Of a stretch of 64,000 nucleotides of DNA, positions 33,901 to 39,959 are shown piece by piece (within the stretch, counting starts at the first letter, position 1; every line of letters starts with the position of its first letter). The DNA lies in NCBI RefSeq assembly GCF_000283155.1, contig NW_004454229.1:9022537-9086536 (forward strand), written 5' to 3'. Source of the stretch: Ceratotherium simum simum. Lineage: Eukaryota; Chordata; Mammalia; Perissodactyla; Rhinocerotidae. Position numbers and translations under genes: made by a program. The notes under the pieces were generated by a model. It searched no databases. It saw nothing but the letters and a program-made list of their open reading frames with translations, and had not been told where the DNA came from.

Positions 33901-36695
33901 GACTGGCAAGGATGTGCCTTTCCTTAAGGTGCATGGAATGCCGTTGCCAGCATTAGAACATATTTCACTGGGTCTCTGTCTCCTACTCTCTTTTTAACAG
34001 GAGTCTCTGATCAAAATAAAGACAGATCCACCAAGTGCGGCAGGATTAGGTCAGCAGTAAATTGCGAGCCATCAGTTTATATAGATGGGGTGCGGCAATA
34101 TATTTTGGCTTTCTGTGGAAATGCCCTGACACAACAACTTTCTTGTCACACACAATTTGTTAGGCAGCTGCATCCCTTTGCAAATAGCATCCTTCCTCTT
34201 TGCTAGAAGGGGCAGCTTCTGGGTGGCAGATTTTCAATTTCTCTTCTCTCTGTCATTTGCTGTTGTAGACAGGAAATTTAAAGCAACATCTCAAGGCAAC
34301 AAATGTGTGGCCCAGAGATAGAGAAATGGCATGGGAGTCCAGCAAGTCAGATACACAAGGCAGGTGGAGAGGGGATAATGCCTTAGTGCAAGGCGGAAAG
34401 ATGCTGGGATATACAGGGGCTCCGGAACCAGAAAAAAACTGGATTTGAATCCCTATTCTGTTATATATTGAGTAGCCTTGTGACAGTTGCATTCTCTCTC
34501 CAATTCTCAGTTTCCTCTCTGTAAAACTGTAAACAATAGCACTTACATCAAATAGCTGTGAGGATTAGAGCTAACACATCTAAGTGCCTGGCACAGAGTG
34601 GCAATAAATAAATGATAGGTCTTATGACAATATGATGATTATTTCATCTGACTTGATTACAAGAGTAACTAAAACCAAAAACCTTCCTTAGCTAATACAG
34701 AGCAGGTCTCAGCATTTTCTGTTCCAGAACTGAAGGCTCTTCTTCCACTTCGTGTATGGAATTCAAATACACGTCACGGTCAGGACTGCCCAAGGGAGTC
34801 ACGGGAAAGAGGCCAGAGCGCTGAACTTGGATTCAAGTAAGGGTTTGTGACTCACAAACATGAGCGAATCTCCTCTCCTCTCTGAGGGTCAGTTTGCTCT
34901 TCTACACAGTGTGATTCAGAGATAACGCTCATCTCGGGACACTCCCAGCCTGCACTCTACACACCTGCGTGCACCTCCACTTCCGACCTCGGACTGAACT
35001 TCCTCACACATAAATACCACCATGTTGCTCCTTTGCTTAAAACACTTCAGAGGCTCCCCATTGCCTAGAGGACAAGTTCGAGCTCCTTGGCTGGCACTCT
35101 AGCACCCCCCAACCCCATGCAAGCTCTGACTCCTGCTTACCCCTGGTCTATCTTGTCCTGGTAGCTCCTCACCTTGACCTGTGCTCAAGGCTTACTGACG
35201 GAGATCTGCAGCTTCTGGAACAAGCCAGGCCCTCTCACATCTCCATGCCTTTGCTTATGCTGCTCCTTCTGCCTGGAACACCCTTCGCCCCCTTGGCCAT
35301 TGGGCAAATACCTACTCATATGTAAAGATTCAGTTCAAGCACCACCTCTTCTAGAAGCCTGCATGCCCAGGCGAGACGGGATCACTCTCTCTCGTTTCCC
35401 CGCCTGCGCCTGTCTCATCTCTTGCAACAGTACACATAGTATGTGCTCACAGGTTGGCTTTCTCCATAAGACCATGAGCTCTTTGTGGCTCATTCATGTC
35501 TTTATCCTCAGAGCCCAACAAGGGGCCTCGCACAGGGGTCAATGTTGTGGGTAGGGTTGCTACGATCCGCTTAAACCCTCCCTTGAAGACACATTTCCTT
35601 GGGTCTTGAATCTTTCTCTGTGTGTACACAGTATTCACAAGGAAGGCCTTGGCATCTTGGTTCTTCTTGGGGCCAAGTTGAGATTCTTGATAATCATAAT
35701 AGCTATTATTTATTGAGTGCCCATGGGGTAGTGAATACTCATTGTCCTGGTCTCAGGGTGGCGCCCAATGGGGGCTGAGTGCTCAGCAGAGCTGAGATCA
35801 GGGGTGTGTGCAATGGGACTAGGTGCTCCTCACACCAAGTGGGAGGTTGTGCTCAGGTAGCATTTGTGGAATGAATAAGAGGAATGGCATGGACAGTCCT
35901 TCTTCCTGTAGGATGGCTCACAGGGAGGCCTGGGAGTCCTGAGCGCTGCAACATCTCATGGTCGGGGCTTCTCACGTACCAGGAGAATCCCCAAATTCCT
36001 GCCAAGTCACTGGCACTTCCTTCACTGGAGCCCAAGCATAAGCTTCCACTAGATTAAGTATGAACTTTTGTTCAGCTATTTTCTTTAGCCTGTTATGTAT
36101 CCTATTGATGGATACGAAAAAATGACTAAATAAATCAGTTAGCATTTAACTGCTGGGAACATTGGGAGTGTGTGTGGGGGGTGAGACAGAGAGAGAGAGA
36201 GGGAGGGAGGGAGGGAGAGAGCCTCAGAACCCAGAGGTCACTCTGGTTTATTAAAATCATGGATAGGAATTGGATCTCTTTTTCCGTACATAACAAACCT
36301 TCTTTTGCATAAAGAATCACACGGAGGGTTTGTTCAGGATACAAAACAAGTATCCTACCCTTCTCAGCATGACAAAATGCATTTAAACATGCCAGTTTCT
36401 TACGGGAACGTTTGTTGAAGTCAACCTCTTGGTTCCACAATAATTTGAAGAGACTTGTTGATATTATTTTATCAGAGGCACGCAAATTGCTTCAAGAGAT
36501 GTTCCTTATTCAACAGGCGTGCAACAAAGAGACGGTCAGCATTAAGTGGCTTTATATTCCCTGTCATACTATGATCAGGGAATCGTTTGTAACCGTCACT
36601 TACCTGGAGCCAGGCAAATGGAGACAAGCCAGAGCAGCCCAGAGAAGCAGCAGCCGTGCCGGCACCCTCCAGGCCCACCTCTCGGATGTCTTCAT
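893..36695 (-). CDS. C8B: Complement component C8 beta chain, exons 1-11 of 12 (3' end outside window)
   Basis: C8 beta is a secreted liver protein. It binds C5b-7 on target membranes, recruits the C8 alpha-gamma dimer and starts pore formation by the membrane attack complex. Eleven exons can be read on the minus strand: 36695-36604, 30500-30344, 27008-26867, 24858-24717, 22212-22080, 19413-19216, 15954-15714, 13684-13556, 11259-11096, 3437-3284 and 961-893. All have AG/GT borders and matching phases, giving 1621 coding bases (540 codons plus 1) with no stop. Domain order is signal peptide, propeptide, TSP1, LDLRA, MACPF and EGF-like, as in known C8B. Recognisable stretches include [12 protein letters not shown] and [13 protein letters not shown]. 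Known C8B has 591 residues, so about 51 residues (second TSP1) and the stop must lie left of position 1. Identification rests on family knowledge plus close agreement in every exon; the splice sites are seen directly. The gene looks functional. Confidence 0.97.
1814..1978 (-). repeat. ERE SINE, 5'-truncated, with 16-bp target-site duplication
   Basis: A poly-T start (antisense poly-A tail) is followed by two copies of the 'gctaacat' ERE body motif. The element ends before the tRNA-like head. It is bounded by a perfect 16-bp direct repeat, AGAATAGGTCTTCTCT, at 1798-1813 and 1979-1994. Confidence 0.9.
2670..3045. repeat. Two MER5A-like DNA-transposon fragments
   Basis: 'aggcccagggctctgtgttg' and 'gctccctgggtgattctcat' near 2730-2775, then 'attaggactacctggagagg' near 2930, are diverged hAT-Charlie (MER5A) interior landmarks. 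The two copies lie about 100 bases apart. Confidence 0.6.
3284..3437 (-). CDS. C8B: C8B exon 10: end of MACPF and start of EGF-like module
   Basis: Encodes residues 467-517 plus one base. The text runs [14 protein letters not shown] through [16 protein letters not shown]503, C505 and C508 open the EGF-like module. The donor AAAG|gtgcca is poor at +3 to +6, yet the C8B match stops exactly there and the phase fits exon 11. The first residue is alanine where human has valine. Confidence 0.94.
3650..3890 (-). repeat. L2 LINE fragment
   Basis: 'agtgccaggcatgaagccta' followed by 'aggaaactcagcctcg' and a GA-rich stretch, in antisense L2 order. Confidence 0.5.
3940..4200 (+). repeat. L2 LINE 3' end
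   Basis: 'ctagactgtgagctcctgga' then 'gatcagggct', a clear sense L2 3'-tail signature, at about 4120-4150. Confidence 0.65.
4915..5110 (-). repeat. MIR SINE
   Basis: 'tactgtgtgccaggaaccgt' then 'gatcccactt' and 'agccccatttcagg' in antisense MIR order. Confidence 0.7.
5280..5385. repeat. Pyrimidine-rich (CT) tract
   Basis: About 100 bases almost entirely C and T on the plus strand, made of irregular 'tcc/ttc/ccct' units. Confidence 0.85.
5545..5770 (-). repeat. MIR SINE
   Basis: 'cttcacaacaatcttaggag', 'ccccattctacagatgaaaa' and 'ctgaggcacag' occur in antisense MIR order. Confidence 0.85.
5775..6480 (-). repeat. Old L1-type LINE fragment
   Basis: 'cacttaacatcatattatga', 'gagcattttcccatgtcgtt' and 'ggctgcatagtg' are antisense L1 (L1M/HAL1-like) landmarks. 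Confidence 0.7.
6520..7060 (+). repeat. Old LTR/MER-like interspersed repeat
   Basis: Ends with 'gagaaataaacttttgttgt' and 'aagtcactgaggtttgaggg' (about 6980-7020), a polyadenylation-bearing tail shared with the block at 42530-42910. The family name is not certain. Confidence 0.45.
7199..7631. repeat. Palindromic MER-type DNA transposon, interrupted by an ERE
   Basis: Its ends are inverted: 'agggttgccag' on the left and 'ctggcaattct' on the right. The interior is also near-palindromic ('aaattgaatttca' on the left, 'gaaattccaatttaact' on the right). It resembles MER53-like elements. An ERE sits in its left arm at 7244-7450. Confidence 0.7.
7244..7450 (+). repeat. ERE SINE, full-length
   Basis: Starts GGGCCGCCCTGTGGC, includes the tRNA-like head with 'gggttcgga', and ends in an A-rich tail after 'ataaataaataaa'. 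It is flanked by the perfect 14-bp duplication AAAATTGAATTTCA (7230-7243 and 7451-7464). Confidence 0.95.
7645..7860 (-). repeat. ERE SINE, full-length, opposite orientation
   Basis: Poly-T at the left, 'gccccagtagatagttgtg', then 'cccgggatcgaacccgggcc' and the GGGCCGGCCC head at 7851-7860. The 11-bp duplication TATGTGATTCC lies at 7634-7644 and 7861-7871. The right copy abuts the N gap. Confidence 0.95.
7872..8145. other. Assembly gap (N)
   Basis: A run of 274 undetermined bases inside C8B intron 9. An ORF reading through it is meaningless. Confidence 0.99.
8146..8290 (-). repeat. L1 3' fragment
   Basis: 'aatcatatggtatttgacct', 'cttatttcactttgcattat' and 'gtccatccatg' are antisense L1 3'-end landmarks. 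The left end is lost in the gap. Confidence 0.7.
9590..9665. repeat. CA/CATA-rich microsatellite
   Basis: Imperfect 'cacacata' and 'ccacatacc' units following a short CT run. Confidence 0.85.
10500..10620 (+). repeat. MIR SINE, 3' part
   Basis: 'cgtgaggattagatgaaat', then 'cctggcagagtgtcatgagt' and 'agtaggtgccc' are in sense MIR order. Confidence 0.7.
10625..11065 (+). repeat. Two L2 LINE 3' tails
   Basis: One ends 'ggttgaatgaatgaatg' (about 10750). The second reads 'tgcctcaagattaggtcctg' to 'ctcatagtagcccctcataa' (10970-11045), just downstream of exon 9. Confidence 0.55.
11096..11259 (-). CDS. C8B: C8B exon 9: MACPF, second transmembrane-hairpin region
   Basis: Encodes residues 412-466 (phase 1 to 0). 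It contains [20 protein letters not shown] and [19 protein letters not shown], close to human C8B. The acceptor is attccag|AA. The donor is AAG|gtacag; it is chosen because it joins in frame to exon 10, and reading on would leave the C8B match. Confidence 0.94.
11538..11640. repeat. CATA/GATA tetranucleotide repeat
   Basis: About six uninterrupted 'cata' units followed by decayed 'gata' units. Confidence 0.9.
11640..11800 (-). repeat. MIR SINE
   Basis: 'gaactcacccaatcttcact', 'ccttaccttgcagataag' and 'cttaggcac' match antisense MIR order. Confidence 0.6.
12030..12620 (+). repeat. Old L1 LINE 3' fragment
   Basis: 'gtaaactggtacaaccgttt', 'tacagcccaacagttccact', 'cattcatacaataaaatact' and 'atgcagcaatgg' are sense L1 landmarks. 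Confidence 0.85.
13200..13445 (+). repeat. L2 LINE 3' end
   Basis: After a T-run: 'ggaagctgccctgatgctcc', 'catgtgagcaccatgaggag' and 'tttttattgaatgaatta'. Confidence 0.7.
13556..13684 (-). CDS. C8B: C8B exon 8: MACPF segment with conserved disulfide
   Basis: Encodes residues 369-411 plus one base (129 bases). C378 and C403 occupy the positions of the human C378-C403 disulfide. The peptide runs [16 protein letters not shown] through CKGILKEIE. Acceptor tttcag|GT, donor G|gtgagt. Confidence 0.95.
14925..15085 (+). repeat. MER5A DNA transposon
   Basis: 'aagtgtggactatggaccag', 'ggcatcacctcaaagcttat', 'tagaaatgcagaatctt' and a closing 'ttgagaatcactgg' give the whole element with its terminal inverted repeats. 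Confidence 0.9.
15100..15470 (-). repeat. L2 LINE fragment
   Basis: 'actcctaggtttttggcttg', 'ggttggatggtgg', 'catgtcaagtttgcgatg' and 'agagccatgagaat' are in antisense L2 order. Confidence 0.7.
15714..15954 (-). CDS. C8B: C8B exon 7: MACPF core with signature motif
   Basis: Encodes residues 289-368 plus one base. It holds the MACPF signature [13 protein letters not shown] at residues 340-352 (aromatic-G-T-H-Y, six residues, GG) and ends NKEAMERT. Acceptor catttag|AA. The donor G|gtacct departs from consensus at +4 and +5. Confidence 0.96.
16383..16602. repeat. hAT-type (MER) DNA transposon
   Basis: Terminal inverted repeats 'gtcaacaaact' and 'agtttggtgac'. The interior includes 'agttttattggaatgcagcc', 'gcagagttgagtagttac' and 'cagagaccgtacggcccta'. 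This is a well-known non-autonomous human-genome repeat type. Confidence 0.85.
16775..17700 (+). repeat. L2 LINE 3' region, long copy
   Basis: 'cctgctttggctgtctattg' then 'cctccaggataaaatcag', 'ttccttctgccagaaatact' and 'gatcttgaaggcaagaacta' give an extended sense L2 3' region. Confidence 0.8.
17805..18690 (-). repeat. L2 LINE fragments
   Basis: 'gagcacctactaagtgccat' and 'gaggagctcacagtctagaa' are antisense. About 17960-18220 reads as a sense L2 piece. Antisense resumes at 'cttgtgggcaatagggagca'. Confidence 0.65.
19216..19413 (-). CDS. C8B: C8B exon 6: MACPF, first transmembrane-hairpin region
   Basis: Encodes residues 223-288 (198 bases, phase 0 at both ends). It runs from TQGKYEF to RTKRFSHT. 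It contains the sequon N243-V-T and the segment [15 protein letters not shown], which lies in the first of two helix clusters that become membrane strands in MACPF proteins. It differs from the human form mainly around residues 246-250 and 266-274. Donor ACT|gtaagt. Confidence 0.95.
20270..20460 (+). repeat. MIR SINE
   Basis: 'tagctgggtgaccttggaca', 'cttaacctctctatgcctca' and 'agtgcctggcgcagcactca' follow the sense consensus. Confidence 0.85.
20690..20880 (-). repeat. MIR SINE
   Basis: 'cattttacagatgaggaaac' and 'tgaggcccagagtgg', then 'tggcagagccaggcctggaa'. Confidence 0.85.
20935..21225 (-). repeat. MIR SINE, diverged
   Basis: 'cacatactacttcactaac', 'aggattacacagatgataaa' and 'tggcagagtcacc' in antisense order. 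Confidence 0.6.
21236..21825. repeat. RTE/BovB-like or related old retroelement, split by an ERE
   Basis: 'gccatggagtcaatttcaac', 'gtggccaatttttttggaag' and 'gtatgacaaccaacagatgg' belong to a widespread mammalian retroelement. Its tail 'aaccagtagaccaccagggc' (about 21797-21816) is found only after the inserted ERE at 21583-21781. The family assignment is tentative. Confidence 0.6.
21583..21781 (-). repeat. ERE SINE, nested in an older element
   Basis: A poly-T run, 'gccctgagctaacatctgcg', 'cctcagcatggcttgatgag' and the CCGGCCGGCCC head. The flanks 'aagagagataattc' and 'aagagacgaatctt' look like a decayed duplication. Confidence 0.92.
22080..22212 (-). CDS. C8B: C8B exon 5: N-terminal MACPF segment
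   Basis: Encodes residues 178-222, beginning [20 protein letters not shown] and ending ESYTPQ. The exon begins with the third base of a glycine codon, so the junction with exon 4 is in frame. Acceptor gacag|G, donor CAG|gtatgt. Confidence 0.95.
22430..22660 (+). repeat. L2 LINE fragment
   Basis: 'aagcgctgttccctgtgccc', 'agaacaccctt' and 'tatctttcaagattgagctc', then 'tgggaagcctccgctgaca'. Confidence 0.75.
22660..22920 (+). repeat. MIR SINE, nearly complete
   Basis: 'catgggctctggagccagat', 'ctgccatttaccagttatgg', 'cctcgtctgtaaaatgggga' and 'agtgctgggtccgtgataaa' cover most of the consensus. Confidence 0.92.
23320..23610 (-). repeat. MIR SINE
   Basis: 'attggctcatttaacccctg', 'cccattttgcagatgaggaa' and 'agtgaggcatagag' in antisense order. 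Confidence 0.9.
23620..23930. repeat. Two adjacent MIR SINEs, opposite strands
   Basis: An antisense copy ('cttctacagatgacgacacg', about 23685) is followed by a sense copy ('ctgagctgcgggacccctgg' and 'cctcagtttccttactcagg'). Confidence 0.75.
24717..24858 (-). CDS. C8B: C8B exon 4: LDLRA module and MACPF start
   Basis: Encodes residues 131-177 plus two bases of 178. It contains C133, C140, C146 and C155 of the LDL-receptor class A module and the acidic calcium-binding motif DQSDE (148-152). The MACPF domain then begins ([11 protein letters not shown]). Acceptor tcccag|GG, donor GG|gtaagt. Confidence 0.95.
25180..25360 (+). repeat. MIR SINE
   Basis: 'agctgtgtgaccttccatat', 'tactcatctgtaaaacaggc' and 'gggttgttggggctttaaat'. 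Confidence 0.85.
26090..26155. repeat. TTCC-rich microsatellite
   Basis: Two blocks of 'ttcc' units separated by about 30 bases. Confidence 0.85.
26360..26720. repeat. MIR SINEs, antisense then sense
   Basis: Antisense: 'ccaacatgcagaaaggtcaa' and 'cctaggtcacaaagtc'. Sense: 'gcagctctcccacttacttg' and 'taaaatggggataacaataa'. Confidence 0.75.
26867..27008 (-). CDS. C8B: C8B exon 3: rest of TSP1 and start of LDLRA
   Basis: Encodes residues 84-130 plus one base. It starts [17 protein letters not shown] and ends [11 protein letters not shown]. Cysteines 100, 110 and 116 finish the TSP1 repeat; C122 and C127 open the LDL-receptor class A module. The position equivalent to human sequon N101-F-S is N-F-Y, so that glycosylation site is lost. 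The donor G|gtataa is weaker than consensus. Confidence 0.95.
27290..27680 (+). repeat. MIR SINE(s)
   Basis: 'agcatgcactttggagtcac', 'ggttatgtgacattgagcaa', 'taatctgtaaaatggggata' and 'acatagtaggcactcag'. Confidence 0.85.
27840..28340 (-). repeat. L2 LINE fragment
   Basis: 'agctgagacccacaggatga', 'gcaaacaggagagctggcat' and 'ggagggaagtgatcagattt' in antisense order. Confidence 0.75.
28803..28912. repeat. Inverted repeat (hairpin), 30-bp arms, 50-base loop
   Basis: The arms at 28803-28832 and 28883-28912 are inverted copies matching at 26 of 30 positions. They include a perfect 17-bp core, AATTGGATCAATGTGGA (28816-28832), whose complement is at 28883-28899. It is not part of any repeat I recognise. 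It could be an eroded miniature DNA transposon or a structured RNA. Confidence 0.8.
29270..30100 (-). repeat. L2 LINE, interrupted by an ERE
   Basis: 'ttatggagcacctattatgt', 'ggaaggcttctcagcagagg' and 'tttgaatggttttaagctgg' run up to 29775. The L2 text continues after the ERE with 'gatggctccctctggctgca'. Confidence 0.8.
29776..30026 (-). repeat. ERE SINE with 9-bp target-site duplication
   Basis: A poly-T run, two 'ctgagctaacatctgt' body copies, 'cagcatggcttgatgagcag', a tRNA-like head and 'gggcgggcc'. The direct repeat CAGACTTGC lies at 29767-29775 and 30027-30035. Confidence 0.95.
30344..30500 (-). CDS. C8B: C8B exon 2: propeptide and start of first TSP1 repeat
   Basis: Encodes residues 31-83. 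Acceptor ttctag|A, donor AGG|gtaagt. The first part is the short propeptide, with an N-glycosylation sequon N44-E-S46. It is followed by the TSP1 motif [13 protein letters not shown]70 and W73 sit in the WxxW pattern that is C-mannosylated in human C8B. At the expected propeptide boundary the sequence is R51-Q-T-W54, where human has R-Q-M-R, so the P1 arginine is absent here. Confidence 0.95.
30600..30990 (+). repeat. MIR SINEs
   Basis: 'cagcagctgggtgatcttgg', 'ctcacctgtataatgggaga' and 'taaggctatttctaggatta', then a second start 'caattcactcccatctctga'. Confidence 0.75.
31170..31900 (-). repeat. L2 LINE fragment
   Basis: 'cactttggctgcagtgtgga', 'ggaggcgggacaggggtgg', 'cctgaactatggcagtgtcc' and 'gaactcaggagagagatatg' follow antisense L2. 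Confidence 0.75.
32100..32300 (-). repeat. MIR SINE
   Basis: 'tctcattttatcctcacagc', 'aatgctagaaggcagc' and 'gacagatgagctaatgg'. Confidence 0.65.
33340..33830 (-). repeat. Old L1-type LINE fragment
   Basis: AT-rich. 'caggattggcaatagttaac' and 'gtacacttatacacaatata', then 'gattcataaagagatctag', in the antisense L1M style. Confidence 0.55.
34400..34625 (+). repeat. MIR SINE
   Basis: 'ctccggaaccagaaaaaaac', 'attctcagtttcctctctgt' and 'taagtgcctggcacagagtg'. Confidence 0.85.
34960..35560 (+). repeat. L2 LINE 3' region
   Basis: 'aaacacttcagaggctcccc', 'attgcctagaggacaag', 'tgctccttctgcctggaaca' and 'ataagaccatgagctctttg' span a long sense L2 3' region. Confidence 0.9.
36174..36220. repeat. GA / GGGA microsatellite
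   Basis: 'gagagagagaga' followed by three 'ggga' units and a further 'gagaga'. Confidence 0.9.
36604..36695 (-). CDS. C8B: C8B exon 1: start codon and signal peptide
   Basis: Encodes residues 1-30 and two bases of codon 31. The peptide begins [10 protein letters not shown] and continues with a leucine/alanine-rich hydrophobic core (about residues 14-26), a typical secretory signal. The start at 36695 matches the known C8B N terminus and has A at -3. The donor is AG|gtaagt. The frame stays open upstream, with further in-frame ATGs at 36716 and 36848, so a longer leader cannot be excluded from sequence alone. Confidence 0.93.
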
Positions 36696-36900
36696 TTTCC
36701 CTCCGTGACAGGCCATCCGGCTGAGGCTGCTGGATCCATGAAAAGCCTGTGCAGGAAGTGCTACTGTCACCTTCTGTCCCCACAGAGCAAACAGCGCAGC
36801 AAAGTAAACAGAGGCCTCCAGTGACTGGAAACTCCTTAGACTCTGCATGGATAGAAAACTCACTGCGACTCTGGAAACCAGCAAGAATGACGGCAAACTC
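36696..36900 (-). promoter_or_regulatory. Probable C8B promoter / 5' UTR with FOXA-type motifs
   Basis: Directly upstream of the C8B start, reading on the minus strand, is TGTTTACTTTG (36810-36800), an excellent match to the FOXA (HNF3) liver-factor site. Seventeen bases nearer the start is a second one, TGTTTGCTC (36793-36785). No TATA box is evident. Liver-restricted expression of C8B is known; that these motifs drive it here is inference. The transcription start cannot be fixed from sequence. Confidence 0.5.
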
Positions 36901-36964
36901 TGCAGCGGCTTGGTTTTTATTCACGTATAACAGACGTTTGGGGAAGCAGCCTAGAGGACAGGCT

Positions 36965-37480
36965 ATAAGGATGGTGGACTCCAGGTCTGGACTGGCTGGG
37001 TTCAAATCCTTCTGCTATTTACCAGCTTTGTGACCTTGAGCAAGTTACTTGACCTCTATGCCTCAGTCTCCTCACTTGGAAAACAGTGAGGATTAAAGGA
37101 GTTAGTATAAGCCAAGTGCTTAGGACAGGCCCGTGCTGAGCACTCAGACATGTGGGCTGTTATTCCTAAGTGGAATGCAGGGTTTGGAGTCAGACAGGCC
37201 AAACTTTGAATTCCAGTTTTGTTTCTTTCTAGCTATGTGATTTTGAGAGAGTCAGCAAGAGGCCGGAAAGCTCTAGAGCCTGTCCGCCTGAGTTCAAATT
37301 CTCTCTGTATGTTTCACCAGCTGTGTAACCCAGGGCAAATTACTAACCTCTCTCGGCCTGAATGTCCTCATCTATAAAACGGATAATAATAGTGCCCACC
37401 TCACAGGGTTGTAGTGAAGATTAAATACATCTAAATATTTAAAACACTTTGAACAGAGCCTGGCACATACGACGTGTTCT
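36965..37480 (+). repeat. Two tandem MIR SINEs
   Basis: First: 'ctatttaccagctttgtgac', 'ccttgagcaagttacttgac'. Second: 'cagctgtgtaacccagggca', 'cctcatctataaaacggata' and 'gagcctggcacatac'. Confidence 0.92.
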
Positions 37481-39059
37481 TTCTACAAGTGAGCTGATGT
37501 TTTTATTAACTGTCTCTGATCCTTTTTCCTCATACGTAAAATTGGGAGGGCTATGCCTACCTGTCACTCAGAGTTGGGAGAGTCGGATGAGATACTAAAT
37601 GTGAAAATGTTTCACAAATAGGCATTATAAAAATGATAACTGTAAGAGAGTAATTATCCAGATGGGTGTTGTTGTCATTATGTAACTTATGTAGCACTTC
37701 ATTGCATTTAGGGGGAAACAGATAGCTCCTCTGACCTCGGTGGAGAGTGAGATGTATCGATGGTTGGTACTGGTGGATTTAACACTTGTCTCCAGTATTT
37801 GCCTGTAACCCTCCAGAGCCACAATGATAGCACCCCCTGAAAGGCACTCCATGGATGCTTCTGCCTTCCCCTCTCCCCTCTCCCCTCTCCCACCCTAAAG
37901 GCCAGAGGAGACCCACAGCCTTTCCTCTAGGATTGGACACAGCAGCAGCGGGTGACACTCAGGTCTGGTGAGTCCAGCTTGTTTTATTTGAGCCTGGAAG
38001 TGTGCCTCACCGTCATCTTTTCATTATTCTGATTAGTGCTCTGATCACTCTGCCATTTCTATGTGGCCTCACTGTTAAACTGGATTAAAGGAAAATGTGA
38101 CACTAGGCTTTCTTGAAATGGCATGATCCAAGCAAATGTTCACCTCGATACCTCTAGCAAGGATTCCTGGATTGCCCTGACCAGATGTGGGATGGGTGTC
38201 TTCATGTTTCAGTTCCAGCGTGGACATAGTGTCAGCCTGCCTCTTAACCTGGAGATGGTACCCCCCATGCCAGTGGTGAGGAGCACAGGAGCCTGGTGTG
38301 AAAGCAGCACGGTGCCAACTCGAAAGTAAATGCAAATGGCCGAGGCTCGTGGATATACCTCCCCGAAAACCATCACTGACTCCTCAGAATCAACAAATTA
38401 AAGTCCAAACTGCACTAACCTGGCATTTACAAAACCAGTCCTCAGCCCATACAGGGCTGCACGAACATGAGGGTGACCGTCCTGTTGCTGCTGATGTTGC
38501 TGGCATAGGTGAGGGGCTGTAGAAAGAGGCAACAGGCACCTTGAGGGTGGGCTAGTAGAAAGAACACAGACCAGATCTGATTTCCTTCAACAGGCTACCT
38601 AATTTCTCTAAGACTCTGTTTTCTCACCTGTAAAATGGGGTAATAATCCATTAATATAAGGTTGTTTTGAAGTGTGAATGTATAAAACATCAAGCCCCTA
38701 ACCTATTTCTCAACACAGGCTGGAGTCGTCTTGAGTGCCAGCCTGCTCCCCATCCTCCCTGTCTGCCAGGGTGCTGGGCCGGGGCTGGAAATGCAAATAA
38801 GGAAGAGAGCCAGGGGATGGATGGGAAGTCACAGGAGGCGGCAGTCCCTTCACGTTAACTGTGCCCAGAACCCAGAACTCAGCTCTGCAGTGAGACCATC
38901 CTGTGTGCATTCCAGCTGTCATCAGCCCAACACCAGGCAACACCTCACCGTTGTCCCAAAGGAGGCAGTGACCTGAACTTTGACATGATTGTGGTAGTTA
39001 ATCATTTGCAAACAAGCAGAAAATTGGGTTTCAAGAAAGATTCATGTCCTCTCTCATGT

Positions 39060-39370
39060 CTGCCTGCCTTTAAGAGAAGCCACATCCTTACAAGATAAGG
39101 CTCCCCTTCCACCTTCTCAACCTGACACACACATGGAGGAACCTGCTAATTGTCAAGAGAGTAGTTACATGAATGAATCATGTGCTCTGTCATCTCCAGA
39201 TTTTTGTGCGTGCTGTTCCCTCTGCCAAGAATATGTGCCACTTGGCTAAATATAACTCGTTATTTAGATTTCATTATAATGTCACTTTCTCAAGAAAGCC
39301 TTCCCAAGGCACTCTTCTGGGGTTCTTTGGTTCCAGACTCCAATAGGTCTCCTGGCATTCCAACCTCATA
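39060..39370 (+). repeat. L2 LINE fragment
   Basis: 'gctgttccctctgccaagaa' and 'actttctcaagaaagccttc' are sense L2 landmarks. Confidence 0.75.
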
Positions 39371-39959
39371 GCGCCCCCTGGTGGTTTCAGATGCTGCTCA
39401 CCTGAGGTCATGCCAGGAGCATGGCAGCCTCAGGCTACAGTCATAATAATACACATATTTTTCATGGACAGTTCTCAGCAATTTAACAGTTTTTCCCATG
39501 CATCATCTTGTTTGATTTTAACAATAAGCCAACAAACCCAGTATCATCTTCCATGCCTCTGAGATGGGGGTCCACAACTGGTTGCACAGCTGCTAAGTAA
39601 CAAATCCATGATTAGATAAAAGTTTTTTTCTCAGTACCAAAGTCTTCTTTTTGTAATTCCAAGGCTTTACCCTTCTCTTAGGAAGTTCCAGGACTGATTC
39701 AGGTCTAGTGCAATTATCACACCTCATCCTCCTGTGGTCTAGCTGCTCTCACTAAAAGCTCTTCTTTGTGAGAGAGCTTTTTAAAATGATCATGTGTCTC
39801 CAGGCTTTAAATTGTATGTCGGAATTCGTAGCTCTAGGTTTATGGATCCACCAACAGTTCATTGTTTTTCCAGGCTATGATAACTAATTTTCCAGCCACC
39901 AGTTTCACAATCAATGCCACATGTCTTAGGTTTTTGTTGTGGCAGCACTACACTCCTGG

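Larger units (their letters stand above)
30501..36603 (-). other. C8B intron 1
   Basis: Contains MIRs (30600-30990, 32100-32300, 34400-34625, 34820-34930), antisense L2 (31170-31900), antisense L1 (33340-33830), sense L2 (34960-35560) and a GA repeat (36174-36220). Stretches at 32310-33330, 33840-34390 and 35570-36170 are unassigned. Confidence 0.65.

Noticed and set aside
36472..37005. 177-codon ORF on the minus strand, longest in the window
   Set aside because: It overlaps C8B exon 1 in a different frame; the real exon has a signal peptide, a consensus donor and a match to C8B. This frame shows no motif.
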